In this document: piece after piece, positions 1-8,661 of the stretch | Position numbering within the stretch: position 1 is the first letter of the stretch | Layout: the number at the start of each line of letters is the position of its first letter | NCBI GenBank assembly: GCA_965204685.1 | Contig: OZ242004.1 | Coordinates: forward strand, 1,674,001-1,738,000 | Origin: Bin87 sp965204685 | GTDB lineage: Bacteria; Chloroflexota; Dehalococcoidia; Lucifugimonadales; UBA3495 | Length of the DNA stretch: 64,000 nucleotides | Reading direction: 5' to 3' | The notes under the pieces: model-generated | The model's database searches: none | Told to the model about the DNA's origin: nothing | Seen by the model: the letters and a program-made list of their open reading frames with translations, nothing else | Made by a program: the position numbers and the translations under genes

Positions 1-53
1 CCCAACTGCGCGCAGATGACCACGTTCTCATCAAGGATGAACCTGGGCGTCAT
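1..53 (-). CDS. Start of a gene cut by the left edge, possibly PIN-like
   Basis: An ATG at 53 overlaps the stop of the AAA ATPase gene by four bases (ATGA), and the frame stays open to the edge. The 17 complete codons begin MTPRFILDENVVI. A hydrophobic strand followed by an acidic residue resembles the first strand of PIN-like nucleases, where that Asp binds metal. The overlap implies translational coupling with the ATPase. With so little protein visible, PIN is only a guess; another small effector is equally possible. Confidence 0.45.
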   Translation of the reverse strand, partial: MTPRFILDENVVICAQL

Positions 54-1297
54 GCTTTGGCCCGCAGCGCGTCAACATAGCGTCGCATTTCGTCCAGGTC
101 GGTCTGGAAGAAACTGCGCAGGCCGCCAGCGACCTGACCATTTTCAGACACTTCGATTTCGCTGGCGGAACAAACCCCATTGTCGTCTTTTTCAAACGAA
201 TAGATAGCTATATCCTCCGGCGACAGGTTGCCCTCGGCCACCTCAATCATCAGCCGGCCGGCGATGTGTTCGCTATGAGTGGTCATGATTACCTGCTTGT
301 TTGAGGCTTTAGCCTCTCCTGTGATGACGGAAGCCAATTCCGCCTGGGCGCCGGGGTGGAGATGAATTTCCGGTTCTTCTATCAGGATAGTCGCTCCATC
401 GGAGGACCGCGATAGTTCCAACAAAAGAAGTACCAGAGCGTTTGTCCCGAAACCTTCGGCCAGAAGGCTCCGTTGGCCAGACCGTGTCGTGGACGTTGGT
501 TGCACATTCCGGCCAGGTACCAGTTCTGTCTGCAAGCCTACGCCGGTTACACGTTTCATCCAATCGGCGATCCGGAGTACTTCCGCTGGCGCATAGGCCA
601 GAGTGGTGACTAGCGCATCCTCCTGAGCACTCAGGCCTTCCATGGGCAGTATTTCATCGTGAGGTGCCGGGCCCAGAGAGTAGGTTCGTCGCGCCAATCC
701 CCGTATCGCAGGAACTACACGCACCTCCTTCAACAAAGACCTTACGCAACGCAGCGTACTACGGAGGCTCGATCCGTAATCGCTAAAGCGGTTCAAAATT
801 CTTAGATCGCCGATCTCCGTCCCTGACACCGCACCTACATAACCAACCTCAGTGGAACCGACGACGACTTCGGATCTTCCATGACCAAGAATTGAAGGTA
901 TGGTGACTGTGACCGGCTCACCGCGTAGAACGAACCCTACATTGGACGTTTTGGAGATCGTCTCTCCTGTGCCATCAAATACAAAACAGAGTTCGAACTC
1001 TACAGGCGATTCGACTGTTTGATCCGCAAGGCCCCATACGCCCGAGATTGCTAATTCCACGTGAGCCGACCCGGGATGTACACTCTGATTGACGAATTCG
1101 TCCGGTGACAATTGAAGCAGACGACCGTCCAACGGCAGGGTTGATCCCCGGGTTTCCCATTGCTTGAGCAGGCAAAGCGCTTGGAGCACACTGGATTTGC
1201 CGGTCCCATTCGGGCCGATCAGAATAGTCACCAACTTCGGCGAGATGCTGACCTCACGAAAGCATTTGAAATTTCGTAGGGTTAACTCCGTAATCAT
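50..1297 (-). CDS. AAA family ATPase (AAA_21/OLD-like, SMC-type)
   Basis: The 415-aa protein begins with a strand of the kind seen in RecF/SMC-like ATPases. It has a Walker A motif GPNGTGKSS at residues 28-36. Near residues 300-316 there is a Walker B (ILIEEPEIHLHP), and a TTHSEH switch-histidine motif follows near 337. No TOPRIM domain follows, so it is not a full OLD nuclease. Such stand-alone ATPases are often paired with a small effector in anti-phage modules. Here a gene overlapping its stop by four bases would be that partner. The defence role is inferred from family and coupling only. Confidence 0.8.
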   Translation of the reverse strand: MITELTLRNFKCFREVSISPKLVTILIGPNGTGKSSVLQALCLLKQWETRGSTLPLDGRLLQLSPDEFVNQSVHPGSAHVELAISGVWGLADQTVESPVEFELCFVFDGTGETISKTSNVGFVLRGEPVTVTIPSILGHGRSEVVVGSTEVGYVGAVSGTEIGDLRILNRFSDYGSSLRSTLRCVRSLLKEVRVVPAIRGLARRTYSLGPAPHDEILPMEGLSAQEDALVTTLAYAPAEVLRIADWMKRVTGVGLQTELVPGRNVQPTSTTRSGQRSLLAEGFGTNALVLLLLELSRSSDGATILIEEPEIHLHPGAQAELASVITGEAKASNKQVIMTTHSEHIAGRLMIEVAEGNLSPEDIAIYSFEKDDNGVCSASEIEVSENGQVAGGLRSFFQTDLDEMRRYVDALRAKA

Positions 1298-1450
1298 GGG
1301 TGGTCAGCCTTCATTGGGCTTGCTAGGGTCGATCTCTAGTATAGAGCGCACTCCCGGTACCGGCCAGGAACGTCAAAACCGGCAGCGATGTCGCGAATAC
1401 GGCGTGGGGCAATGTTACGATAGAGATAATACCTGAATGGAGGTGCTGCT

Positions 1451-1687
1451 ATGGCGGCAAACGCATATGTACTGGTCAACGTGGAGCCCGCAAAGACGCA
1501 GGAGGTCCTCGACCGCCTGAACACCATCAGCGGAGCGGCGATTCGCGAGGTGCTGGGGCCCTACGACGTGGTGGTCGAACTGGAGGCGGGAACGGTGGAG
1601 GACCTCACCGAGATCATGCGCCACCGGATCCGCCCCATAAACGGTGTGACCAACACGGTCACGTGCCTGTGGTTCACCAATATCTAA
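1451..1687 (+). CDS. Stand-alone Lrp/AsnC ligand-binding (RAM) domain protein
   Basis: This 78-aa protein is only the alpha-beta RAM domain of Lrp/AsnC regulators, with no helix-turn-helix. It has the pattern AYVLVNVEPAK, then VREVLGPYDVVVELEA, then a final strand. Stand-alone RAM proteins assemble into rings that bind amino acids and may modulate full-length regulators or enzymes. A strong GGAGG sits nine bases upstream of the ATG. It ends 13 bases from the convergent Ldh_2 gene. The ligand cannot be told from sequence. Confidence 0.85.
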   Translation: MAANAYVLVNVEPAKTQEVLDRLNTISGAAIREVLGPYDVVVELEAGTVEDLTEIMRHRIRPINGVTNTVTCLWFTNI

Positions 1688-1700
1688 ATCGGGCAGCCCA

Positions 1701-2777
1701 TTAGAACGGGCAGTCGATCCCCAGCTCGCCGCAGGTGTCGTGGAACCAGTCCACCACCTCCTGGTGCAGGGGGATGCCCTCCACGCGGCGGATCTCCTCC
1801 ATCTCGGCCTCGGGCTGGCCGGCTACCATCACCCGCTCCTCGCCGGGGGCCGGGCGGGTGGACTTCATCATCTGCAGCCACTCGTCCATCTGGTCCTTGA
1901 AGTGGTCGGGGTCGTCGAAGCCGGCCACGTTGTAGGCGGCAACATAGTGCCCGAAGTTGGGCCGGCCCGGCACCGCGCCGTACCCGAACCCGGTGAGCAC
2001 GCCGGCCAAAATGTCCACCATGCAGGACAGGCCGTAGCCCTTGTGTGAGCCCAGCTCGCGGGTGCTGCCCAGGGTGAGCAGAGTGTAGTTGTCCGGCGCG
2101 TCGGCCTCCTCCATGATGGGGTTGCCCTCGGCGTCGGCCAGCCAGCCCGGCTCCAGCTTGACGCCCAGGCGACGGGCGATGCCGACCTTGTTGCCGGCCA
2201 CGGTGCTGGTGGCGGCGTCGAAGACGAAGGGCGCCTCGTTGCGCGACGGCACGGCGATGGCGATGGGGTTGGTGCCCAGGCGCGGCTCGGCGCCGAAGGT
2301 CGGCACCACCGACGGCGGACAGCTGGTCATGCACACGCCGATCATGTCGTGCTCCAGCGCCATCATGGCGTGGTAGGACGCCATGCCCAGGTGCCGCGCG
2401 TTGCCGATGGTCACCATGCCCACGCCCACCTCGGCGGCCTTGCGGATGGCGATGTCCATGGCCTTGGGCGTGGTGATGATGCCCAGACCGCGGTCGGAGT
2501 CGATGCTGGCGGTGCTGGGGGTCTCGCGGACAATCTGCATGTTGGGGTTGGGGTTGATCTGCCCGCTGGTGTAGCCGCTGACGTAGCTGCGCAGCATGTT
2601 GGAGACTCCGTGGGAGTCGACGCCGCGCAGGTCGGCCACCACCAGCACGTCGGCGCCCAACTGCGCGTCCTCGGGCGGCACGCCCATCTTCTCGAAAACG
2701 GCGGCGACGGTGGACTTCAGGTCGTCCCCGGGAACCATCGTGGCCTCGTCCAGACTGACACGAAACTTGGGCAGCAC
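1701..2777 (-). CDS. Malate/L-lactate dehydrogenase family (Ldh_2) oxidoreductase
   Basis: At 358 aa it has the usual family length. Recognition comes from the DLRGVDSHGVSNMLRSY segment around residues 49-65, whose SHG histidine is the catalytic base of the family. The central GTNPIAIAVPS and the HKGYGLSCMVDILAGVLTG block near the C-terminus also fit. The family reduces 2-oxoacids or imines with NAD(P)H (malate, lactate, ureidoglycolate, sulfolactate), and the substrate cannot be assigned. The ATG at 2777 has a GGAGGTG upstream. No operon partner is present. Confidence 0.87.
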   Translation of the reverse strand: MLPKFRVSLDEATMVPGDDLKSTVAAVFEKMGVPPEDAQLGADVLVVADLRGVDSHGVSNMLRSYVSGYTSGQINPNPNMQIVRETPSTASIDSDRGLGIITTPKAMDIAIRKAAEVGVGMVTIGNARHLGMASYHAMMALEHDMIGVCMTSCPPSVVPTFGAEPRLGTNPIAIAVPSRNEAPFVFDAATSTVAGNKVGIARRLGVKLEPGWLADAEGNPIMEEADAPDNYTLLTLGSTRELGSHKGYGLSCMVDILAGVLTGFGYGAVPGRPNFGHYVAAYNVAGFDDPDHFKDQMDEWLQMMKSTRPAPGEERVMVAGQPEAEMEEIRRVEGIPLHQEVVDWFHDTCGELGIDCPF

Positions 2778-2924
2778 AGCGCACCTCCGGTCCGCCGTAA
2801 GGGCGGATTTGCAGGGTCAAAATATACGCGCCGCAGTATAGCATCCGGCGGGCGGGCCTCGTTTGCCTAACGTATACTGCGATGGGAGAATGGAGCCAAA
2901 CTAGTATCGGGTGGAGACGGTAAA

Positions 2925-3482
2925 ATGACCACCAAACCCAAATTGATGACCGCCGAAGAACTGCTGGCGATGCCCCGGGGCGACGGCAGGAAATACGAAC
3001 TTATCCGAGGAGTGTTGGTTGAGAAAGTGGCTACGGGAGACCCACACGCCATAGTTGTGGCGATCATCACCACGGTATTGAGTATGTTCGCCGGCCCCCG
3101 CAACTACGGAGCAGTTCGTAGTGGCGAACCCGGCTATCTGCTGGAAATCGGACCGGATACGGTTCGCGCTCCTGATGTGTCTTGGATCGCCCCAGAACGA
3201 GTAGCCTCTGGTACTCAAGGCTTTCCAAACTTGGCCCCTGATCTGGTGGTGGAGGTCAAATCGCCCAGCAACTCCCGTCCGGAGATGCGCCGCAAGGCAG
3301 AGATGTGGCTCAGCTTCGGCACCCGGCAGGTTTGGGTGGCCGACCCCGACACCACCACCATCACCGTGTACCGTCCCGACACCGAGCCCTTGGAATTGGG
3401 CGAGGACGACACCATCGACGGGGGAGACCTGCTCCCCGACTTCACCGCTCCGGTATGGAGCCTGTTTCGCTGGCAGAGGTGA
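2925..3482 (+). CDS. Uma2 family endonuclease-like protein (DUF820)
   Basis: This 185-aa protein has the Uma2 PD-(D/E)xK fold. APDVSWIAPER supplies the first acidic residue near 95. PDLVVEVKSPSN supplies E-x-K near 108-119. A helix with a lysine (MRRKAEMW) and VWVADP follow. It is the only Uma2 here that keeps a canonical ExK. A GGAGACGG ribosome-binding site lies upstream of the ATG. It ends seven bases before the M42 peptidase gene. Uma2 genes are greatly expanded in Cyanobacteria and Chloroflexota and their function is largely unproven. Confidence 0.85.
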   Translation: MTTKPKLMTAEELLAMPRGDGRKYELIRGVLVEKVATGDPHAIVVAIITTVLSMFAGPRNYGAVRSGEPGYLLEIGPDTVRAPDVSWIAPERVASGTQGFPNLAPDLVVEVKSPSNSRPEMRRKAEMWLSFGTRQVWVADPDTTTITVYRPDTEPLELGEDDTIDGGDLLPDFTAPVWSLFRWQR

Positions 3483-3488
3483 CTATCC

Positions 3489-4607
3489 TTGAATACTACC
3501 AACCTTGACGACTACAACGCCCGCGCCCTGGATTTCCTGGCCCGCCTGGGGGCGCAGCCGGCCGTGGCCTTTCACGAGCAAGGCGTCGCCACCGCCGTAC
3601 GGGACGCGCTGACCGAGATCGGCGTCTCCTGGCGCACCGACAACTTCGGCAACATCATCGCCCGCATCGCCGGCACGGATGCGGACCAACACCCACCCAT
3701 CGCCCTGATGGCCCACATGGACCATCCCGGCTTCGAGATCGTCGGCCGCGACGGCGACTATCTCATCGGCAAGGCCCTGGGCGGCGTGCCAGCTGGATCC
3801 TTCGCGGCCGGGGTACCCCTGCACATCGTCCTGCCCGGCGGCCGGCGCATTCCGGCCGAGACCGTGGGACCCCACGGCGACGAACCCGAACGCCAGGCGC
3901 AGATACGGCTGACCGGTTCAACCGATGCCGACGTGCCGATACCGTCGCCGGCGGTGTTCGACCTGCCCGATTTCAGCATCGAGGACGACCAGATCGTCAT
4001 GCGCGCCGCCGACGATCTGGCTGGCTGCGGCTGCATCCTGGCGACCCTGTCGGCGTTGAAAGACGAGCCGGCCGCCGGCGATGTATATGGCTTGTTCACC
4101 CGCGCTGAGGAAGTGGGCCTGGTGGGCGCGCGCCTGCTGGCTGAGGCCCGCACCCTGCCCATGGACACGCTGGTGGTGTCGCTGGAGTCGTCGCGGACCC
4201 TTCCGGGCGCGGTGATCGGTGGCGGGCCGGTGATCCGCGTGGGCGACGCCGGCAGCACCTTCAACGCCGACGCCGAGTCAGCCCTGATCCGCGCCCGCGA
4301 GACTCTGCTTGCCGACAACCCCGACTTTCGTTGCCAGCGCCAGTTGATGAGCGGCGGCGTCTGCGAGGCCAGCGCCTTCAACGCCTGGGGCTACCGTTCC
4401 ACCGGCATGGCCTTCCCGCTGGGCAACTACCACAACGGCGCCGAGGACGGCTCCATCGCCGCCGAGTACATCCACCGCGACGACTACCTAAACGGCGCCG
4501 CATTGTGCACCGAGGCGGCCCGCCAGGTTCCCATGCGCTGGGACACCGCCTTCAGCCGCCGCATCCGGCAGGTGCCCGACAGCATGCGCGCGCGGCTGGG
4601 CGGATAG
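3489..4607 (+). CDS. M42 family metallopeptidase / aminopeptidase-like hydrolase
   Basis: The 372-aa protein matches M42 glutamyl aminopeptidases, cytosolic enzymes with two zinc ions. MAHMDHPGF near residue 76 carries the first metal ligands. RAADDLAG near 175 carries the bridging Asp, TRAEEVGLVGA near 205 the catalytic Glu pair, and a late GNYHNG a further ligand. The start is TTG six bases after the preceding Uma2 stop, with GGCAGAGG just upstream. It could instead be an M20-like amidohydrolase, but motif order favours M42. Confidence 0.8.
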   Translation: MNTTNLDDYNARALDFLARLGAQPAVAFHEQGVATAVRDALTEIGVSWRTDNFGNIIARIAGTDADQHPPIALMAHMDHPGFEIVGRDGDYLIGKALGGVPAGSFAAGVPLHIVLPGGRRIPAETVGPHGDEPERQAQIRLTGSTDADVPIPSPAVFDLPDFSIEDDQIVMRAADDLAGCGCILATLSALKDEPAAGDVYGLFTRAEEVGLVGARLLAEARTLPMDTLVVSLESSRTLPGAVIGGGPVIRVGDAGSTFNADAESALIRARETLLADNPDFRCQRQLMSGGVCEASAFNAWGYRSTGMAFPLGNYHNGAEDGSIAAEYIHRDDYLNGAALCTEAARQVPMRWDTAFSRRIRQVPDSMRARLGG

Positions 4608-4677
4608 AGGGCTGTCAGACGTAAGCGCTTGAGTGTTGCGCGTTCCGCCGGCATCGTGCCAACAGGGGAGGAAACTC

Positions 4678-5010
4678 ATGGACCTATCGGCAGAAACCTT
4701 GGACAAGGTTTCAGAAATTGTGCGGACGGAGTTGCCCAAGCGCCTTCCGTCGAGCATCCGCGTGCATCACGTCGAGTCCGAGGTCTGGATGGGCTACGAC
4801 AATGATTTCATTCACGTCACCGTCGTCTATGAAGGTGACAGGAAAAATCTCAGTCCTAGGATGCTCAACGAGTTCGATGACGAGATCGAGCCCATGCTGT
4901 TGGACCTTGGAATTGACGATGTCGTACCCATCTCATACGCCAACAAGAGGGACCTTGACCAACTGGCCGACGCCAACCGGCGAACTCCACGGGGAAATCG
5001 TCCGGCATGA
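4678..5010 (+). CDS. Unknown small protein paired with a HEPN gene
   Basis: The 110-aa product is acidic and soluble. I do not recognise its family. I chose the ATG at 4678 rather than one 45 bases upstream because AGGGGAGGAAACTC sits ideally before it. The fold looks like an initial helix, two strands (VWMGYDNDFIHVTVVYEG), a helix and a short strand. The stop overlaps the next gene, a HEPN protein, by four bases. A coupled small partner suggests antitoxin or substrate adaptor, but the GSxxRG motif of MNT nucleotidyltransferases is absent. The protein at 56929 has a similar layout. Confidence 0.7.
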   Translation: MDLSAETLDKVSEIVRTELPKRLPSSIRVHHVESEVWMGYDNDFIHVTVVYEGDRKNLSPRMLNEFDDEIEPMLLDLGIDDVVPISYANKRDLDQLADANRRTPRGNRPA

Positions 5011-5480
5011 ATTGGGAAGCGCTGATAGCCAGCAGCCGATCCCTGGTTACACCAATACCGCCTGCCAGCCGACCCACCGACGAGGCACTGCGACGAGCGA
5101 TCAGCACGGCCTACTACGCCATGTTTCACGCGCTGGCCACCAGCAACGCCGATTGCATCATTGGAACTGCTAACGATCCGCTGTCGCGCCATGCGTGGGA
5201 CCGCGTCTATCGGGGACTGGAACATGGAACCTCCAGGGCCCAATTGCGGGAGGGTCGCCACCTGTTTTCGCCGGACACCAGGTGGTTTGGGGACACGTTC
5301 GGCCGGCTGCAGGATGTAAGGCAGAAAGCTGACTATGACCACGCCGAGACCTTCACCACAAACCTGGCGAACACCTGGATCGACCGCGCCGAAGAGGCGA
5401 TACGCGGGTTCATGCAGGCCAGCATCGCGGAGCACAGGGCGGTGGCCGCCCAGTCGCTGATCCGCCGTCGCCGCAACTGA
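5007..5480 (+). CDS. HEPN domain protein (putative toxin of a coupled pair)
   Basis: The 157-aa all-helical protein has the HEPN core: RRAISTAYYAMFHAL near residues 29-43 and RQKADYDHAETF near 106-117. The latter resembles the Rx4-6H/RxxADY signature of HEPN ribonucleases and their relatives. Its ATG lies inside the upstream gene's stop (ATGA), so the two are translated together. HEPN proteins commonly serve as toxins beside MNT or other partners. Ribonuclease activity here is inference. Confidence 0.75.
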   Translation: MNWEALIASSRSLVTPIPPASRPTDEALRRAISTAYYAMFHALATSNADCIIGTANDPLSRHAWDRVYRGLEHGTSRAQLREGRHLFSPDTRWFGDTFGRLQDVRQKADYDHAETFTTNLANTWIDRAEEAIRGFMQASIAEHRAVAAQSLIRRRRN

Positions 5481-5518
5481 TCGGTGCCTGTCGATTAGGA
5501 AGGCCGGACGTGGCTGCG

Positions 5519-5638
5519 CTAATCTGCGATCCCCGACTCGGATTTCACCTCGTCCAACGATACGATATTGCCTTCCTGCACGTCCCGGATGCCCCGCCGC
5601 AGGGCATCCATCATTTCCACGTCGCCCATGATCTCCAT
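5519..5638 (-). pseudogene. Possible remnant of a Phd/YefM- or VapB-like antitoxin
   Basis: The minus strand has an open frame from about 5701 to a TAG at 5519, with its first ATG at 5638 giving 39 codons. The tail reads MDALRRGIRDVQEGNIVSLD, a pattern often seen at the C-terminus of prevent-host-death and related antitoxins. No ATG, GTG or TTG start precedes the ATG in frame, and no toxin gene follows. A decayed antitoxin 3' end is the best explanation; a genuine 39-aa peptide is possible. Confidence 0.35.
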
Positions 5639-5736
5639 GGTTTTGACGATGGGGATGTGCTCTGTGTCAGTTTCCGCGGTCTCCCGGTTTGTTACAATGC
5701 TGGCACCATTTCCACGTTACGCAGGAGGCAAGCAGC

Positions 5737-6399
5737 ATGCCAGTTCATCACCAGGCGCAGGGAGCGGGCGACGTCACCGTACACAAGATTGAGAACATGG
5801 GGAGCCTGAGCAACAACGGCTACATCGTCATCTGTCCCGAGACCAACCAGGCCGTGTGCATCGACACGCCGGACGAGCCGGAGAAGATGATCAACGAGGT
5901 GCGGGAGGCCGGCGTCGACGTCCAGGCCATCCTGGTGACCCACGGCCACGGCGATCACCTGGCCGGCTACAACGAGATCACCGGCAGCATCGGCGCTCCC
6001 GCCGCCATCGGCGAGCTGGATGCCCACCTGCCGCCCGGGCCGGTCCAGCGCCAGCTCAACGACGGGGACACCGTGCAGTTCGGCAACCGCACCATCCGGT
6101 GCATCCACACCCCGGGTCACACCGACGGTTCCACCTGCTACGTGGTGGGCGGCTTCCTGTTTTCCGGCGACACCCTTTTCCCCGGTGGCCCGGGCCGCTC
6201 CCGGAGCCCTGAGGCTCTGGAACAGTTGCTCGGCAGTATCAGCTCCAAGCTGCTGACCCTGCCGGCCGACACCTACGTGTATCCCGGCCACGGCCCCGAG
6301 AACACCACCATCGCCGAGGCCAAACGCCGCTACGACGTGTTCATGTCCAAGGATCACCCGGCCGACCTGCAGGGCGACGTGGACTGGCTGAACACCTAG
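5737..6399 (+). CDS. MBL-fold metallo-hydrolase (glyoxalase II-like)
   Basis: The 220-aa protein carries the metallo-beta-lactamase motif THGHGDHLAG near residues 68-77. TPGHTDGS near 123-130, FSGDTLF near 143-149 and YPGHGPE near 183-189 follow. Together they give the full set of His/Asp ligands for a two-metal site. Glyoxalase II-type thioester hydrolysis is the likeliest activity but is not certain. I start at 5737 because AGGAGG lies ten bases before that ATG, while the longer frame has no such site. A palindromic repeat follows the stop. Confidence 0.88.
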   Translation: MPVHHQAQGAGDVTVHKIENMGSLSNNGYIVICPETNQAVCIDTPDEPEKMINEVREAGVDVQAILVTHGHGDHLAGYNEITGSIGAPAAIGELDAHLPPGPVQRQLNDGDTVQFGNRTIRCIHTPGHTDGSTCYVVGGFLFSGDTLFPGGPGRSRSPEALEQLLGSISSKLLTLPADTYVYPGHGPENTTIAEAKRRYDVFMSKDHPADLQGDVDWLNT

Positions 6400-6409
6400 C
6401 CGTCAAACT

Positions 6410-6474
6410 CGTCACTCCGGCGAAAGCCGGAGTCCAACACGTGCCGCTGGATTCCGGCTTTCGCCGGAATGACG
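6410..6474. repeat. Inverted-repeat element, family A
   Basis: Two 27-base arms starting CGTCACTCCGGCGAAAGCC and ending in its near-perfect reverse complement (25 of 27 match) flank an 11-base centre. Each arm is itself a small hairpin. The element fills the space between the MBL and M16 genes. A related arm forms the last codons of cobD near 28849. Elements of this look are common intergenic repeats in many bacteria. Confidence 0.85.
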
Positions 6475-6499
6475 GTTGGTGCGCACACAAGGATTTGTG

Positions 6500-7768
6500 A
6501 TGTACCAACGGACGGTCCTCAATAACGGCCTGCGGGTGCTGACGGCGGAAATGCCGCACACCCGCAGCGTCTCCATGTTCGTCTCGGTGGGCGCCGGCTC
6601 ACGCTACGAACCCGACGAGCTGGCCGGCCTGTCCCACTTTCTGGAGCACCTGCCCTTCAAGGGGACGCGAAGCTGGCCCACGGCCCTGGCGATCTCCGAA
6701 GCGGTCGAGGGCGTCGGCGGCATGATGAATGCCGCCACCGACCGGGAGATGACCTCCTTCTGGTGCAAGGTGGCCAGCGTCCACGCTGACCGGGCGCTGC
6801 CGGTGATCTTCGACCTGATCCTGAACCCGCTCATGGATCCCGCCGAGATGGAGAAGGAGCGGGAGGTCATCCTCGATGAGCTGCGGATGACCAACGACTA
6901 TCCCGCCCAGGTGTGCGACCTGCTCATCGACCGCGCCCTGTGGCCCGACCAGGCCATGGGCCGCGACGTGGGCGGCACCGCGGAGTCCGTGGCGGCCATC
7001 AGCCTGGACGACGTGAGCCGGTACATGGAAAGCCAGTACCGCCCCAACAACACCGTCATCGGTATCGCCGGCGCCGTCGGCCATGACGAGGCGGTGCGTT
7101 TCGTTGCGGACGCTACGAAGGACTGGGCTCCCGGCGATACGCTGACGTGGCAGCCGGTGTCCGCTCCGTCCAACGACGCTCCGGCGATCCTGCTGGAAAA
7201 TCGGGTCACCGAAGACACCAGCATCTGCCTGGGCTTGCCCGGCTTCTCCCTGGGCGACCCGGACCGTTACGCCGCCACCGTGATGAACGGCCTGCTGGGC
7301 GACGGCATGAGCAGCCGCCTGTTCCAGAACCTGCGGGAGAATCTGGGACTGACCTACGACTGCCATAGCTCGCTGAGCAGCTACCGCGACTGCGGCGCGC
7401 TGGTGGTGTCCTGCGGCACCGAGCCGTCCCGGGCGGCGGAGGCGGTCGCCGCCACCCGGCGTGAGCTGGAGGGCCTGCTCACGCCGCCGCCCAAATCCGA
7501 GGTGCATAAGGCACGGGAATACATCAAGGGCCGTCTGCTGATGCGCATGGAGGACTCCCGCGCCGTGGCCTCGTGGCTGGCCTCACAGGAACTCCTGATG
7601 GACGAGATCACCACCCCCGACGAGACCGCCGCCAGCATCGACGCGGTTACCCCCGACGACGTGCTGCGCGCCGCCGGGCGGCTGGTGGACGCCGGCGCGT
7701 TTCGCCTGGCCATAGTGGGGCCGCACGAGGATGCCGCGGAGTTCGAGGCGGCGCTGATCGGAAAATGA
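6500..7768 (+). CDS. M16 family zinc peptidase (processing-peptidase-like)
   Basis: The 422-aa protein contains the inverted zinc motif HFLEH near residues 50-54 followed by KGT. The distal Glu is in EREVILDEL. The second half has the usual GDGMSSRLFQNLRE segment of the M16 C-terminal domain. The size fits a single-chain bacterial PqqL/YmxG-type peptidase. The ATG at 6500 has AAGGA eight bases upstream; a start 24 bases earlier lacks one. Likely role: degradation of peptides or presequence-like fragments. Confidence 0.9.
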   Translation: MYQRTVLNNGLRVLTAEMPHTRSVSMFVSVGAGSRYEPDELAGLSHFLEHLPFKGTRSWPTALAISEAVEGVGGMMNAATDREMTSFWCKVASVHADRALPVIFDLILNPLMDPAEMEKEREVILDELRMTNDYPAQVCDLLIDRALWPDQAMGRDVGGTAESVAAISLDDVSRYMESQYRPNNTVIGIAGAVGHDEAVRFVADATKDWAPGDTLTWQPVSAPSNDAPAILLENRVTEDTSICLGLPGFSLGDPDRYAATVMNGLLGDGMSSRLFQNLRENLGLTYDCHSSLSSYRDCGALVVSCGTEPSRAAEAVAATRRELEGLLTPPPKSEVHKAREYIKGRLLMRMEDSRAVASWLASQELLMDEITTPDETAASIDAVTPDDVLRAAGRLVDAGAFRLAIVGPHEDAAEFEAALIGK

Positions 7769-7817
7769 CCGACTGGATTGTGAATGTTCATCGGTCCCCC
7801 AGCCACACAGGTGCCCC

Positions 7818-8585
7818 ATGACTACTGCCAATATCCCCGCCGAGTCACCGGCTCGACAGTTCCAGTTTCAATTGCCGGACCCTCCTCCCGGCCACCCTGA
7901 CGAGATGAGCAGCTACGACCACGTGCACCAACCCGGAAGCTCCCACTTCCTCACCCTGTACCTGGGCAACCCTGACACCACTCTGGTCACTGCCGAACGC
8001 TACATTATCCGGGAACTTGGTTCACCTGCCACCGAGCGCCGGGTGCCCGACCTGCTCATCGCCTTTGGCGTGGACCCCGCCGCCTATCGGGCGCGCAACG
8101 GGTACGTCATCGCGGAGCAGGGCAAGCCGCCGGACTTCGTGCTGGAAGTGGCATCGCCGAGCACCGCGGAGACCGACGTCGGGGAAAAGCGGGATGACTA
8201 CGCGGCGTTTGGCATCCTGGAATACTGGCGGTTTGATGAGACGGGAGAGCATCACGGAACACGGTTGGCCGGCGACCGGCTGGTGGAGGGGCGGTATGAA
8301 CCGATAGAGATTGAAGAGTTGGGCGGAGGCGTGTTGCAAGGATACAGCTCAGTGCTGAACCTGCACTTGCGCTGGGAGAGCGGAAGGCTCGGTTGGTACG
8401 ATCCGGACACTGGGGAGCACATCCCCACCTACGAGTCCCAGCGCGATCGGGCCGACCGCGCGGAAGCCCAGGTCGAGCGAGAACGAGAAGCCCGCCTACA
8501 GGCCGAAGCCCGCGTTCGGGAATTGGAAAACGAACTTCACGGCCTTGGGATCAATAGCCCGGTTCAGCAAACCCAGGACGATTGA
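7818..8585 (+). CDS. Uma2 family protein with C-terminal coiled coil
   Basis: The Uma2 domain spans about residues 30-190: RRVPDLLIAFG, then PDFVLEVASPST with Ala where canonical nucleases have Lys, then EKRDDYAAFGILEYW with a lysine that may replace it. A highly charged coiled coil of about 50 residues rich in Arg, Glu and Ala forms the C-terminus and could mediate oligomerisation. The gene cut by the right edge (63690) has the same layout. Substrate and role are unknown. Confidence 0.82.
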   Translation: MTTANIPAESPARQFQFQLPDPPPGHPDEMSSYDHVHQPGSSHFLTLYLGNPDTTLVTAERYIIRELGSPATERRVPDLLIAFGVDPAAYRARNGYVIAEQGKPPDFVLEVASPSTAETDVGEKRDDYAAFGILEYWRFDETGEHHGTRLAGDRLVEGRYEPIEIEELGGGVLQGYSSVLNLHLRWESGRLGWYDPDTGEHIPTYESQRDRADRAEAQVEREREARLQAEARVRELENELHGLGINSPVQQTQDD

Positions 8586-8661
8586 AACAGCCGGCCGAAG
8601 CGCTGTCGCGCTAGTAACGGTAGCCTTAACAGCGTATTTCGGCAAGACAAGGAGCAAAGCC

